43,827 nt of DNA from Myxococcales bacterium. GTDB lineage: Bacteria > Myxococcota_A > Polyangia > Nannocystales > Nannocystaceae. The notes beneath the pieces are model-generated. The model was not told the DNA's origin. It saw only the letters and a list, made by a program, of their open reading frames with translations, and searched no databases. The stretch's first letter is position 1. Every line of letters begins with the position of its first letter. The DNA is taken from assembly GCA_020633315.1 (NCBI GenBank), contig JACKDV010000034.1, forward strand, positions 1-43,827, read 5' to 3'. The translations under genes and the position numbers were made by a program. Positions 15,868 to 25,681 of this stretch are shown here, one piece after another.

Positions 15868-17307
15868 ATGGAACAGGGAGGGGCCAGGGAGGCCGGCCGC
15901 GGGTACCCCCGTGCCTTCTGGGTGGCGAACGTGGTGGAGCTGCTCGAGCGCGCCGCCTGGTACGGCGTGTTCGTGGCGATCACCCTGTACCTCAGCCGAA
16001 TCCTGGCCTACTCCGACGTGGAGGCGGCCACGGTCTCCGGGGTGTTCTCGGCGGGGCTGTACTTCCTGCCCACCTTCAGCGGCGCCTACGCGGATCGCAT
16101 CGGCTTTCGGCGCGCCCTGCTGCTGGCCTTCGGCCTGCTCACCCTGGGCTACGGCGGCATGTGGCTGCTGCCCACCCTGCTGCAGTCGGCCGGCCTGGCC
16201 AGCTACGGCCGCGAGGTGGAATTCACCGGCCTCGAGCGCAGCGGCCACAAGTGGCTGTTCGTCCCCGTGATGCTGCTGGTGATGGTCGGGGGCTCGTTCA
16301 TCAAGTCGGTGATCACCGGCACCGTGGCCCGCGAGACCACCGAGAGCAACCGGGCCCGCGGCTACTCCATCTTCTACGCGATGGTGAACGTGGGCGCCTT
16401 CGGGGGCAAGACCGTGGTCAAGCCGCTGCGCGAGAGCATGGGCAACGAGGGCCTGGTGGTGCTCAACCTCTTCGCCGCGGCCATGACCGCCACCGCCTTC
16501 GTGGTGGTGCTGCTGGCGTATCGCAGCACGCGGGGCGAGGGCGAGGGCAAGTCGATCGCCGAGATCTGGCGGTCGCTGCGGGCGGTGCTCGGCCGGGCGC
16601 GGCTGGTGATCCTCATCGTGATCATCACCGGCTTCTGGATGGTGCAGCACCAGCTCTACGCGTCGATGCCCAAGTACGTGCTGCGCATGGCCGGTGAGGA
16701 CGCCTCGCCCTCGTGGTACGCCAACGTCAACCCGGCGGTGGTGGTGCTCACGGTGGGCCTGGTGACCTCGCTGATGCGCCGGCGCTCGGCGCTGAGCTCG
16801 ATGACGGTGGGCATGTTCATCATGCCCCTGTCCGCCTTCTGCATGGCCGCGGGCAACCTGCTGAGCCCGGGCCACGTGCTGGGCCTGCACCCCGTGGCGT
16901 TCATGATGATCGTGGGCATCGCCTTCCAGGGCCTGGCCGAGAGCTTCATCTCGCCCCGCTTCCTCGAGTACTTCTCGCGGCAGGCCCCCAAGGGCGAGGA
17001 GGGCCTGTACCTCGGCTTCTCCCACCTACACTCGTTCCTCTCCTCGCTGCTGGGCTTCATCACCTCGGGCTTCCTGCTGCAGCGCTACTGCCCCGATCCA
17101 CGCACCCTGAGCCCGGCCGCGCAGGCGCAGCGCCTGCGCGCGCTGGCGGGAGACGGGCCGATGCCCGAGGCCTACGCCCACGCCCACTACCTGTGGCTGG
17201 TCTTCGTGGGGGTGGCCCTGGTGTCGGCGCTGGCCCTGGTGGTGTTCGGGCGGGTGGTGAGGCGCCGCGACGCCCGGGCCGCGCGAGCGGAGACCGACGA
17301 CAGGTAG
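15868..17307 (+). CDS. Proton-dependent oligopeptide transporter-like MFS protein
   Basis: 479 residues with about 12 membrane helices. The N terminus reads ANVVELLERAAWYGVFVAI, carrying the ExxER motif at the start of helix 1 that marks POT/PTR-family proton-peptide symporters, followed by GAYADRIGFRRALL, the MFS loop 2-3 signature. The second half contains AESFISPRFLEYFSRQAPKG, typical of this group. It should import di- or tripeptides or related solutes with protons; substrate not certain. ATG 15868 is preferred to the TTG at 15859, which lies inside the -10-like element. It converges with the outer-membrane protein gene across a hairpin. Confidence 0.88.
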   Translation: MEQGGAREAGRGYPRAFWVANVVELLERAAWYGVFVAITLYLSRILAYSDVEAATVSGVFSAGLYFLPTFSGAYADRIGFRRALLLAFGLLTLGYGGMWLLPTLLQSAGLASYGREVEFTGLERSGHKWLFVPVMLLVMVGGSFIKSVITGTVARETTESNRARGYSIFYAMVNVGAFGGKTVVKPLRESMGNEGLVVLNLFAAAMTATAFVVVLLAYRSTRGEGEGKSIAEIWRSLRAVLGRARLVILIVIITGFWMVQHQLYASMPKYVLRMAGEDASPSWYANVNPAVVVLTVGLVTSLMRRRSALSSMTVGMFIMPLSAFCMAAGNLLSPGHVLGLHPVAFMMIVGIAFQGLAESFISPRFLEYFSRQAPKGEEGLYLGFSHLHSFLSSLLGFITSGFLLQRYCPDPRTLSPAAQAQRLRALAGDGPMPEAYAHAHYLWLVFVGVALVSALALVVFGRVVRRRDARAARAETDDR

Positions 17308-17349
17308 GGAGCGGCCAGGCCCACGGGGGACCCGGCGAGCACACCAGCT

Positions 17350-17371
17350 GCGCTCGCCTCGGGCGAGGCGC
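17350..17371 (+). terminator. Hairpin between convergent genes
   Basis: GCGCTCGCC (17350-17358) pairs with GGCGA-G-GCGC (17362-17371) with one bulged G and a TCG loop. It sits between the transporter stop at 17307 and the minus-strand stop at 17372 and could serve both directions. Confidence 0.4.
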
Positions 17372-18709
<1,338 letters not shown>

Positions 18710-18717
18710 TCGCTCGC

Positions 18718-18723
18718 ACGATA
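18718..18723 (-). promoter_or_regulatory. -10-like element TATCGT
   Basis: On the minus strand TATCGT ends eight bases before ATG 18709 of the outer-membrane protein gene. It supports that start over the longer frame from 18751. Confidence 0.4.
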
Positions 18724-18750
18724 CAACGGGGCTTCGGGGCGGGGCCACCA

Positions 18751-19551
18751 CTATTCGCGCGGATCGGGGCCCACCCGAGCCCCGCGTTCCTCGGCGTAGA
18801 CCCGCATCACCTGGGCCCCGGTACGGGTGGCCCTCGTCTCCTCGACCACCGCACGCAGCTCGGACGGCAGCGCATCGAGGGGCGGCAGCTTGGCCCCGTA
18901 GCTCTCCGGCACGAGCACGGGGGCCAGCAGCGAGGCCACCGTGAGATCCGCGGCGGTGAAGCGCTCGCCCACCAGGTACCTGCGCTCGCCGAGTCGCTCG
19001 TCCAGCTCGGCCACCACGCCGCGGATCCTCTCCAGCGAGCGTCGGGCCCGGGGCTCGCTGATGCCGAGCGCCCGTCGCAGCCCGAGGGTGACCAGGGGTT
19101 GCAGCACCCGAAACGCCGTGTACTGGGCCCGCCCCACGTTGGCGCGGATGATCTCGGCGAACAGCCGCGGGTGGGAGAGCAGGTAGTGGTAGACCAAGCG
19201 CCGCGTGTGCGGGCCGATGTCGTCGTGGGCCCGGCGCTCGACCTCCTCGATCTCGCCCCGCAGCTCGTCGGGGTAGAGGGTGGTGGCGGCCGAGGAGAAG
19301 CGGTCGGACACGTAGCGGACGATCTGCCCCGAGTCCCGCAGGCGCTCGCCGTCGTCGGTGACGAGCACCGGGGTCGACAGCGGCGTGGAGGCCCGGTCCG
19401 AGCGTCCTCCTCGCAGCCCCACGTGGCGTATCACCCCCAGGAAGTGGAACAGGGGCACGTAGCCTCGCTCGACGAAGGGCACGCCGAAGCGCTGCAGGGC
19501 CCAGCGGGCTCGCTCGTTGTAGTGGGAGAAGGGGATGGTGACCAGCAGCAT
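18751..19551 (-). CDS. Glutathione S-transferase-like protein
   Basis: 266 residues from ATG 19551. The N-terminal part looks like a thioredoxin-fold GST domain (LLVTIPFSHYNERARWALQR, then STPVLVTDDGERLRDSGQIV, with the cis-Pro and the Asp-Ser glutathione-binding motif). The C-terminal part is all-helical (ERFTAADLTVASLLAPV is the hallmark of the GST C-terminal domain: N-capping box with FTAADL). It may conjugate or reduce electrophiles with glutathione or a related thiol, or act as a structural GST relative. The catalytic Ser/Tyr/Cys is not certain; Ser9 or Tyr11 is the likely candidate. ATG 19581 would add ten residues. Confidence 0.88.
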   Translation of the reverse strand: MLLVTIPFSHYNERARWALQRFGVPFVERGYVPLFHFLGVIRHVGLRGGRSDRASTPLSTPVLVTDDGERLRDSGQIVRYVSDRFSSAATTLYPDELRGEIEEVERRAHDDIGPHTRRLVYHYLLSHPRLFAEIIRANVGRAQYTAFRVLQPLVTLGLRRALGISEPRARRSLERIRGVVAELDERLGERRYLVGERFTAADLTVASLLAPVLVPESYGAKLPPLDALPSELRAVVEETRATRTGAQVMRVYAEERGARVGPDPRE

Positions 19552-19624
19552 GGGCGACACGCGAAGAGGCGGGGTCAGCATGCGCCGCCCCGCCTCCCTT
19601 GGCCAGCCGTCGATGTCCCCGGCC

Positions 19625-21226
19625 TCAGTCGGTGGGCCAGGGCTCCGGCGCGGGCGCCGGTGGGGGCAGCGGAGCGCCCCGTGCCATCAGGTTGCTCATG
19701 AACAGCTCCACGTAGCGCTGATCATCGCTGATGTCGGCGTCCTCGTGGGTGCTCAGCCAGAGCGCCACGTTGTCGTGGAGGATCCGCAGGAGGTTGAGCG
19801 CCCCCGCGTCGTCGCCCACCTGGGCCCGCTCGGCCGCGAGCATGAAGCCCATGTACAGGTTGAGGGTGACGAAGGCCTTCTCGCTGCCGTCGGTGTCGAA
19901 GCGCCCCTCGGCCGGGGTCTCGCCGGGCGCGAGCGCGGACTCGATCTCGGTCTCCTGGAACACCTCCTCGTCGGTCCCCGGCACGCGGTAGCGCATGGTG
20001 AGGGTGCCCACCCGGCCGCCGTCGCTGGTGGCCCCGGGCCGGGGCATCAGCTCGGCCACGATGGCCCCGCCGCCGCCGCGACGCCCCCCGGCGGTGTCGC
20101 CGGTGCTCTCGCGGTGGGCGATGTGCAGGCTGGGGATCTCCAGGTGGGCCGCGGTCGCCCCCAGCGTGGCGAGCTTGGTGCCGTACATGCCGCGCAGCTC
20201 GTAGCCCGCGCCCACCTGCACGTCGATCTCCACCTCGCTGGCCAGCGGCAGCAGCAGCGCCTGGGCCTCCTCCTCGAAGACCTCCTCGACCGCCGCGTCG
20301 TCCTCGAGGAAGTAGAACGCCCCGCCCCCGCGCTCGGCCAGGCCGCGCATGAGCGAGGGATCGAACTCGAGGCCGAGGCCCACCGTCGACAGGCCGATGC
20401 CCTCGATGGCGTAGGCGGTGCCCAGCTCGAGCACGCGCGCGTCGTTGAGCAGGCCGGTGGTGGCCTGGCCGTCCGACAGCAGCATCACCCGGTTCTGCCG
20501 CTCGGGATCGCCGTGCAGATCCACCACCTCGTAGGCCGTGCGCAGCCCGTCGTAGATGTTGGTGGAGCCCGAGGCCTCGAGCTTGGCGATGGCGAGCTGC
20601 AGCGCGGCCGAGCTGCCCTCCACCGCCTCGGCGAGCACCGCCGCCTGGTCGGCGAAGGCCACGATGCTCACCCGGTCCTCGGGGCGCAGCACGTCGGACA
20701 TGCGGCGCAGGCCCTCGCGCACGTGCTCGATGGGCTCACCGGCCATCGACCCGCTGGTGTCCACCGCGATGGCCAGGTTGAGCGGCGGCCGCTCGATCTC
20801 GGCCGGGTCGATCGGCGTGTTCATCCCCAGCAGCACCAGGGTGCAGTTGGCCCCGCTGAGCATGTTGCCCATCACCCCCAGGGCCCCGTGCAGGCACACG
20901 TCGTCGCCGCACTCGGGCGCGGGGAAGGGGATCTTGTGCTCGTTGAAGAAGCCGACGTCGTCGAGGGTCTCGGGACCGGGGATGCCCCCCGCCTCGAGGA
21001 TGGCGCGGAACTGGCCGAAGTCCTGGGCCCCGCCCTGCCCCACGCCGGGGCCCAGCGGCGCCTCGCCGCCATCATCGGGTCCGCCCTCGTCGCCGCCGTC
21101 CTGGCCGCCCTCGTCGCCGAGGCCGGCTCCGTCGGAGCCGTCGTCGCTGGCACAGCCCGCGGCGCTCAGCAGCCCCAGCGCGGCCGCCAGGCCGCACGCT
21201 CGTCCAAGATGAAGATCGATGGTCAT
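19625..21226 (-). CDS. VWA-domain lipoprotein
   Basis: 533 residues from ATG 21226. The signal ends LLSAAGC (Cys25), and a Gly/Asp/Glu-rich stretch follows. A von Willebrand factor A domain spans about 149-330, with the metal-ion-dependent adhesion site DTSGSM at 156-161, the Ser-Thr partner in EASGSTNIYDGL and the Asp in MLLSDGQATTG, so metal-dependent ligand binding is likely intact. The rest resembles the C-terminal beta/helical region common in bacterial Ca-activated-channel-like VWA proteins. AAGGA about 14 bases upstream may act as Shine-Dalgarno. It follows the membrane-protein gene by 41 bases, so they probably form an operon. Likely surface or periplasmic interaction protein. Confidence 0.9.
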   Translation of the reverse strand: MTIDLHLGRACGLAAALGLLSAAGCASDDGSDGAGLGDEGGQDGGDEGGPDDGGEAPLGPGVGQGGAQDFGQFRAILEAGGIPGPETLDDVGFFNEHKIPFPAPECGDDVCLHGALGVMGNMLSGANCTLVLLGMNTPIDPAEIERPPLNLAIAVDTSGSMAGEPIEHVREGLRRMSDVLRPEDRVSIVAFADQAAVLAEAVEGSSAALQLAIAKLEASGSTNIYDGLRTAYEVVDLHGDPERQNRVMLLSDGQATTGLLNDARVLELGTAYAIEGIGLSTVGLGLEFDPSLMRGLAERGGGAFYFLEDDAAVEEVFEEEAQALLLPLASEVEIDVQVGAGYELRGMYGTKLATLGATAAHLEIPSLHIAHRESTGDTAGGRRGGGGAIVAELMPRPGATSDGGRVGTLTMRYRVPGTDEEVFQETEIESALAPGETPAEGRFDTDGSEKAFVTLNLYMGFMLAAERAQVGDDAGALNLLRILHDNVALWLSTHEDADISDDQRYVELFMSNLMARGAPLPPPAPAPEPWPTD

Positions 21227-21267
21227 CGTAGTCTCTCGTTCCTTCGTGAGTGGGAGTGCTCGTGGGC

Positions 21268-22881
21268 TCAGCCGCCCAGCGGCGCGCGCTGGGTGACGAC
21301 CAGCTCCAGGTCCAGGCCCAGCTCCACCGGGCCCATGGCGCACTCCGGGTCGACCACGAAGCGCTCTTGGGCGTGCATGAGGGTCACGTCGACCAGGCGG
21401 CCCTCGCCGGCCACCTGCACCGTTCCCCGAGCGGCCTCCACCTCGGCGGCGGGCAGGCCCTCGCCCCCCAGCACCAGCGACACCGGGCGCTCCACGGTGC
21501 CGCAGACCGGCTCGGAGCTCGCCTCGCAGGAGTAGAGCGGCAGGGTTCCCAGCTCGAGGCCCGAGGTGCTCGGGAGCCCGTTGCCCGCCGAGATGATCAT
21601 GGAGGGCAGCGCCTGGGGCAGGCCGTCGTCGAGCGCCACGATCTCGATGGCATCGACGAAGGTGGTCTGTCCCGGGGCCGAGCCCACCAGCCGCAGCTCC
21701 ACCTCGTCGCCGGCGACGAAGGGGAAGCTGCGGGCCGGGACGCACAGGTACCAGGTGTCGGGCTGGTCGGCGCCGCGGGCCAGGTCGATGGCCAGGCAGC
21801 CGTCCACGCCGCTCTCCACCGCGGCCACGGTCGCAGCGCCCCAGGGCACCGGCGTGCTCCAGCCCACGCGGTCGCCGTCGGGCTGGGTCGCGCAGCTCCC
21901 CTCGACCGGAGGATCGACCTCCCGCATCGGGTGCAGCAGCCCGTCGCGCCCGTCGAGGGTGAGGGCCTCGGCGCTGCCCCTCAGGAGCAGCTCGCCCGGC
22001 AGCCCGAGCTGCCCCTGGCCCTCCACCCGGGACATCCAGGGATCGCCGTCCCTCCACATCGCGATGATCGGCAGGAGACCGTCGGCCTCGATCCACGCGG
22101 CGTAGCAGGGGCGCTCGCCCCCCAGGTGGTCGACGACGGGGATGTTGGTGTTGGCCGGCAGGGTCCAGGTCTGGGCGGGCTCGAACAACGAGGAGCGCAG
22201 CAGCGTGCCGGGAGACTCCGCCACCGTCTCGCAATCGATCGCCACGTCGGCACGCAGGGCCCGGATCCGCAGCACCTGGTCCTGCGCGGTCGCGTTGGAC
22301 AGGTACACGTCGGCGTCGAAGGCCGGCAGCTCCTGCCCCCCCTCGTCGTCGCTCGGCAGGTCTTGGGGCTCGTCCAGGGGCTCGGGATCCCATTCCTCGT
22401 CGGGGCTGCTGGTGGCCACGCAGCACAGCAGCCCCGCGGTGGCGGCCCCCAGCTCGGCGCTGCGGCGCGCGTTGGCCCGGGCCGGTCGCCGCATCGCGGG
22501 CACGAAGCCCCACAGGCTCAGGGCCAGGATCGGCAGCACGACGAGGTCGCCGAGGTCGCGGGTGATCACCCAGGGGAAGCCCAGGGCGCCCATCGCCACG
22601 CTCCAGGCATCGGCGGCGGCCGGCGAGATCTGGATGGCGGCGAAGACCGCTCCCACCGCGAGGTGGCAGGCCACCCAGCTTCCGAAGCGACGCACGCGGA
22701 GCAGGGCCGCGAGCAGCAGCGGCGCCACCAGCATGCCCGCGACATCGCTGAGCTTGCCGGTGAGCGCGGCGGGCAGCAGGTCGGCGCCCTTGAGCAGGTG
22801 ATCGTTGAGGGCCAGCACGCCGAGGCTGGTCAGCCAGACCGGGTGCAGCAGGGCCCGCGAGGGTTGGAGGGGGTAGGCCAT
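21268..22881 (-). CDS. Multi-pass membrane protein with a large extracytoplasmic domain
   Basis: 537 residues from ATG 22881, with GGAG about 10 bases upstream. The first 170 residues contain four or five hydrophobic helices (SLGVALNDHLLK region: WLTSLGVLALNDHLLKGADL, LTGKLSDVAGMLVAPLLLAALL, HLAVGAVFAAIQI, DLVVLPILALSLWGFV). After a further hydrophobic patch and an acidic segment the C-terminal 350 residues are beta-rich with several Cys (CETV, CYAAW, CATQ, CLAID, YLCVP, YSCEAS, VCGTV, PECAMG). The Asn-Asp-His-x-x-Lys / Thr-Gly-Lys-x-Ser-Asp membrane segment recalls an uncharacterised myxobacterial family. Upstream of the VWA gene in a likely operon. Function unknown. Confidence 0.8.
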   Translation of the reverse strand: MAYPLQPSRALLHPVWLTSLGVLALNDHLLKGADLLPAALTGKLSDVAGMLVAPLLLAALLRVRRFGSWVACHLAVGAVFAAIQISPAAADAWSVAMGALGFPWVITRDLGDLVVLPILALSLWGFVPAMRRPARANARRSAELGAATAGLLCCVATSSPDEEWDPEPLDEPQDLPSDDEGGQELPAFDADVYLSNATAQDQVLRIRALRADVAIDCETVAESPGTLLRSSLFEPAQTWTLPANTNIPVVDHLGGERPCYAAWIEADGLLPIIAMWRDGDPWMSRVEGQGQLGLPGELLLRGSAEALTLDGRDGLLHPMREVDPPVEGSCATQPDGDRVGWSTPVPWGAATVAAVESGVDGCLAIDLARGADQPDTWYLCVPARSFPFVAGDEVELRLVGSAPGQTTFVDAIEIVALDDGLPQALPSMIISAGNGLPSTSGLELGTLPLYSCEASSEPVCGTVERPVSLVLGGEGLPAAEVEAARGTVQVAGEGRLVDVTLMHAQERFVVDPECAMGPVELGLDLELVVTQRAPLGG

Positions 22882-23023
22882 GATCAGTCGTTCTCCGTTG
22901 GGTCGGTGCAGGCCGGTAGTGCCCGTCGCCCCCCGGACGATCACGATCGGCAGGAATGTGCTCTACGGGCGGGCCAGCCCCCCTCCCCGGCCCGGTCCGT
23001 CCTCGCGTACCCTCTGGCTCTGC

Positions 23024-23311
23024 ATGACCACGGTGCGCGATCGCATCCGAGAGGCGCTGGAGCAAGGCCCGCTCACCTCGCTCCAGATCTCCCAAGACGT
23101 GGGGATCCCTCAGGGCGAGGTCGCGGAGCACCTGCGCCACCTCGCGCGCTCGCTCGCCCACCGCGGGCAGGCGCTGGAGGTCGAGCCGGCGCAGTGCCTG
23201 AGCTGCGGCTTCACCTTCGAGGAGCGCGGCCGCTTCCGCCGGCCGAGCCGCTGCCCCCAGTGTCGCTCGGAGCGGCTGCAGCCGCCCCGCTTCTGGGTGC
23301 GCGCGCGCTGA
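23024..23311 (+). CDS. Small HTH plus zinc-ribbon predicted transcriptional regulator
   Basis: 95 residues. The first half is a winged-helix-type HTH (VRDRIREALEQGPLTSLQIS, then QDVGIPQGEVAEHLRHLARS); the second half is a zinc ribbon with CLSCGF and CPQC as the four-Cys site. This HTH/zinc-ribbon fusion matches what I know as COG3357, a predicted regulator found mostly in archaea and in scattered bacteria. It likely binds DNA; targets unknown. TACCCT ends ten bases before the ATG. It is divergent from the membrane-protein/VWA operon, which could be its target. The ORF could start earlier (22880), but the upstream residues are low complexity. Confidence 0.85.
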   Translation: MTTVRDRIREALEQGPLTSLQISQDVGIPQGEVAEHLRHLARSLAHRGQALEVEPAQCLSCGFTFEERGRFRRPSRCPQCRSERLQPPRFWVRAR

Positions 23312-23350
23312 CCCGGGTGTGTCGCGACCGAGGAGGCCGAGCTCCCATGC

Positions 23351-23387
23351 CGCCCGTGGCGAGCACGACGAGCACGACCCACGGGCG
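23351..23387. terminator. Hairpin between convergent genes
   Basis: CGCCCGTGG (23351-23359) and CCACGGGCG (23379-23387) are perfect 9-base arms; the 19-base loop contains CGAGCACGA twice. It lies between the HTH/zinc-ribbon gene and the M28 peptidase gene, which converge. Confidence 0.4.
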
Positions 23388-23413
23388 AGCGTGCGGCCCC
23401 GCGAGGCCCCGCC

Positions 23414-24463
23414 TCACGCCGGGGGCTCGGGACCCTGCAGCGCCATCGCGGCGGCGAAGGTGGTGGCCCGGACCACGCGCGTGGCGAAGCCGAGGTCGAG
23501 GCCCTCGATGGTGTCGGGCCGACCCATGCAGTGGTACGCGTCCGATCGATACTCTGCGGTGTCGGTGATCATGATCGCGGGATAGCCCTGGTCCCACAGC
23601 GCCGCGTGATCGGAGCGCTGGAGATCGATGGCCACGTGGGTCCGCTGGACGAGCGCGGGAATCGACAGCAGCGCCATCGGCAGGCCGTCGCGCGCCGCCG
23701 CGGCCCGCAGGTGCCGGGCCCAGGGCTCGGACGCCTCGTCGGTGACCACGGTGATGAAGTCGGCTCGGTGCTCGCGCTGCTCGAGCGCGAGCACCTCGTC
23801 GGGGAAGAGCAGCTCGAAGCCGGTGGGGATCCGCTGGGTGCCGGGACGCGCGTCGGCGAAGGCGATCGCGTCGAGGTTGAGGTACACCGTGATCTGCTCG
23901 CCCCGCTCGCGAGCCCGGGCCGCCCACGCCCGTGAGCCCACCAGTCCGCGCTCCTCCTCGTCCCAGCAGGCCACGACGAGCGAGCGCGGGTGCTCGACGG
24001 CCGAGAGCACCCGCGCGGCCTCGAGGATCCCCGCGACCCCCGAGGCGTTGTCGTCGGCCCCGGGACAGCCGGGGATGTGATCGTAGTGCGCCCCGAGCAT
24101 CACGCTCTGCTCCGGCCAGCGCGTGCCCTCGCGTCGGCCCACCACGTTGGTGCCGGTGGGGTACGCGTGGCGCTCGACCGAGAAGCCCAGCTCGCTCAGG
24201 GTGGAGTCGCACAGGCCCTGCACCTCGCGCCAGCGCGTCGAGCCGGGTGGGCGCGGCCCCACCACCCGGCGCAGGGTGGCCTCGTAGCGCTCGGGGCTCA
24301 CGCAATCCTGGAGCGCGAGCGGATCGTCGCCGAGGCACGCGGGCTCGCGCGTCACGGGGCTCGGGGCCGCGCGGGGCTCCGGCGATCCTGGCTCCATCGC
24401 CTCGGGTCGGCATGCTCCCAGGACCCCGAGGACCAGCACCAACGCAACGGAGCGAGCACGCAT
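23414..24463 (-). CDS. M28-family zinc metallopeptidase lipoprotein
   Basis: 349 residues from ATG 24463. Signal ends LGVLGAC (Cys18), so the enzyme is membrane-anchored outside the cytoplasmic membrane. The catalytic domain carries the co-catalytic zinc-site pattern of M28 aminopeptidases: the first His-Asp in GAHYDHIPG, the bridging Asp in CPGADDNASGVAG, the Glu pair in CWDEEERGLVGS, an Asp in YLNLDAIAF and a late His in DAYHCMGRPDT. It probably removes N-terminal residues from peptides. An extra 11 residues from ATG 24496 are unlikely because the lipoprotein signal starts at 24463. It is divergent from the Spy-like lipoprotein gene. Confidence 0.93.
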   Translation of the reverse strand: MRARSVALVLVLGVLGACRPEAMEPGSPEPRAAPSPVTREPACLGDDPLALQDCVSPERYEATLRRVVGPRPPGSTRWREVQGLCDSTLSELGFSVERHAYPTGTNVVGRREGTRWPEQSVMLGAHYDHIPGCPGADDNASGVAGILEAARVLSAVEHPRSLVVACWDEEERGLVGSRAWAARARERGEQITVYLNLDAIAFADARPGTQRIPTGFELLFPDEVLALEQREHRADFITVVTDEASEPWARHLRAAAARDGLPMALLSIPALVQRTHVAIDLQRSDHAALWDQGYPAIMITDTAEYRSDAYHCMGRPDTIEGLDLGFATRVVRATTFAAAMALQGPEPPA

Positions 24464-24601
24464 CACTCGCTCATGGTGCCACGGATCCCGCGGCAATCCT
24501 CGGCGCCGCTCCCGGCCCTCGGGGCCTTTACCTCGACTTCACACCGAGGCGATGGAAGGGCTCCGAGCCATCGCGCATGCTCGGTTCCGAGGCACCCCCA
24601 C

Positions 24602-25600
24602 ATGAAGCGAACCATCTTCCTGGCCATCCTTCCCATGCTCGTGCTCTCGGCCTGCGATCGCAGCGAGGAGCTCGAGGCAGAGGACGACCCCATCGAGGAG
24701 CGAGCCGCGACGCCGTCGGACGACGAGCTCGGACCCCCGCCCTCCGATGCCCACCACCGCGGACCCCACGGACGCCGTGGCGATCCGGTGGGTCGGCTGT
24801 GCGAGGAGCTCGGCTGCTCCGACGCCCAGCGCGAGCAGCTCGCCACGCTGCTCGGCGACCTGCGACCCGACCACGAGCGTCCCCCGAAGGACGAGCGACG
24901 CGCCGCCAAGGAGGCGCTCGCCCAGGCCTTCGCCTCGGACTCGCTGAGCGCGGCCGACCTCGCGGCCTACCGCCAGGCCGAGCGCCCCGCCGACGACTCG
25001 CGAGCCGAGAAGATCGTGGCGACCACCACCGGCGTCCATGCGATCCTCGACGCGCAGCAGCGAGGCCAGCTCGCCGAGCGCATCGAGCAGCGCGGCCTGC
25101 CGATGGAGGGACGCCGCGGCAAGCTCGGTGGCCCGGGCGGCCCAGGCGGCCCGGGGCGCGGGGCCAAGCACGATCCGGGGCACCGCGTGGATCAGCTGTG
25201 CGACGCGATCACCTGCACCGACGAGCAGCGGACCACCCTCGGTGAGCGCCTGGCCGAGCGCCAGCCCCCCGCGCGCGACGGCCTGGAGGCAGCCCGCGGC
25301 GCGCTCGCGACCGCGTTCCGTGCCGATGCGCTCGAGGCCAGCGCCGTCCAGGCCTACCTCGACGCGGCGGCCGAGGTGGAGCGCGAGCACCTCGAGGGCC
25401 GGGACGCCCTGGTGCTCGAGCTGCACGGCCTGCTCGACGCCACGCAGCGGGCCACCCTGGCCGAGCGCATCGAGCAGCGGGGCCTGCGGGGCCTGTGGGG
25501 CGACGAAGGTCACGGAGGCAAGCGTGGCCGCAAGGGTCGCAAGGGCCGTCGCCACCGTCGGCCCACCGACGAGGCCTCGGACGACCAGGCCTTCGGCTGA
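24602..25600 (+). CDS. Lipoprotein with two Spy/CpxP-like helical repeats
   Basis: 332 residues. Signal ends LVLSAC (Cys18). The mature protein is two similar halves. Half 1 begins VGRLCEELGCSDAQREQL and ends LDAQQRGQLAERIEQRGLPM; half 2 begins VDQLCDAITCTDEQRTTL and ends LDATQRATLAERIEQRGLRG. Each half has a Cys pair near its start (LCxxxxC) and a Leu-Asp-Ala-x-Gln-Arg helix resembling the LTxxQ motif of the Spy/CpxP/heavy-metal-sensor family of periplasmic chaperones and stress sensors. A Gly-rich linker joins them, and the tail is strongly basic (GKRGRKGRKGRRHRRP). A role in envelope stress or metal binding is inferred. A strong hairpin follows. Confidence 0.85.
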   Translation: MKRTIFLAILPMLVLSACDRSEELEAEDDPIEERAATPSDDELGPPPSDAHHRGPHGRRGDPVGRLCEELGCSDAQREQLATLLGDLRPDHERPPKDERRAAKEALAQAFASDSLSAADLAAYRQAERPADDSRAEKIVATTTGVHAILDAQQRGQLAERIEQRGLPMEGRRGKLGGPGGPGGPGRGAKHDPGHRVDQLCDAITCTDEQRTTLGERLAERQPPARDGLEAARGALATAFRADALEASAVQAYLDAAAEVEREHLEGRDALVLELHGLLDATQRATLAERIEQRGLRGLWGDEGHGGKRGRKGRKGRRHRRPTDEASDDQAFG

Positions 25601-25625
25601 GCTCCTTCGTCCCAAGACGACCATC

Positions 25626-25658
25626 GACGGACCACGGCCCCACCGGCCGTGGTCCGTC
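25626..25658 (+). terminator. Perfect 14-bp hairpin terminator candidate
   Basis: GACGGACCACGGCC (25626-25639) and GGCCGTGGTCCGTC (25645-25658) pair perfectly around a CCACC loop, 25 bases after the stop of the Spy-like lipoprotein gene. It is the strongest hairpin in the window; it lacks a T-run. Confidence 0.65.
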
Positions 25659-25681
25659 TCGCTTCGTGCTAAGGGGTAGCC

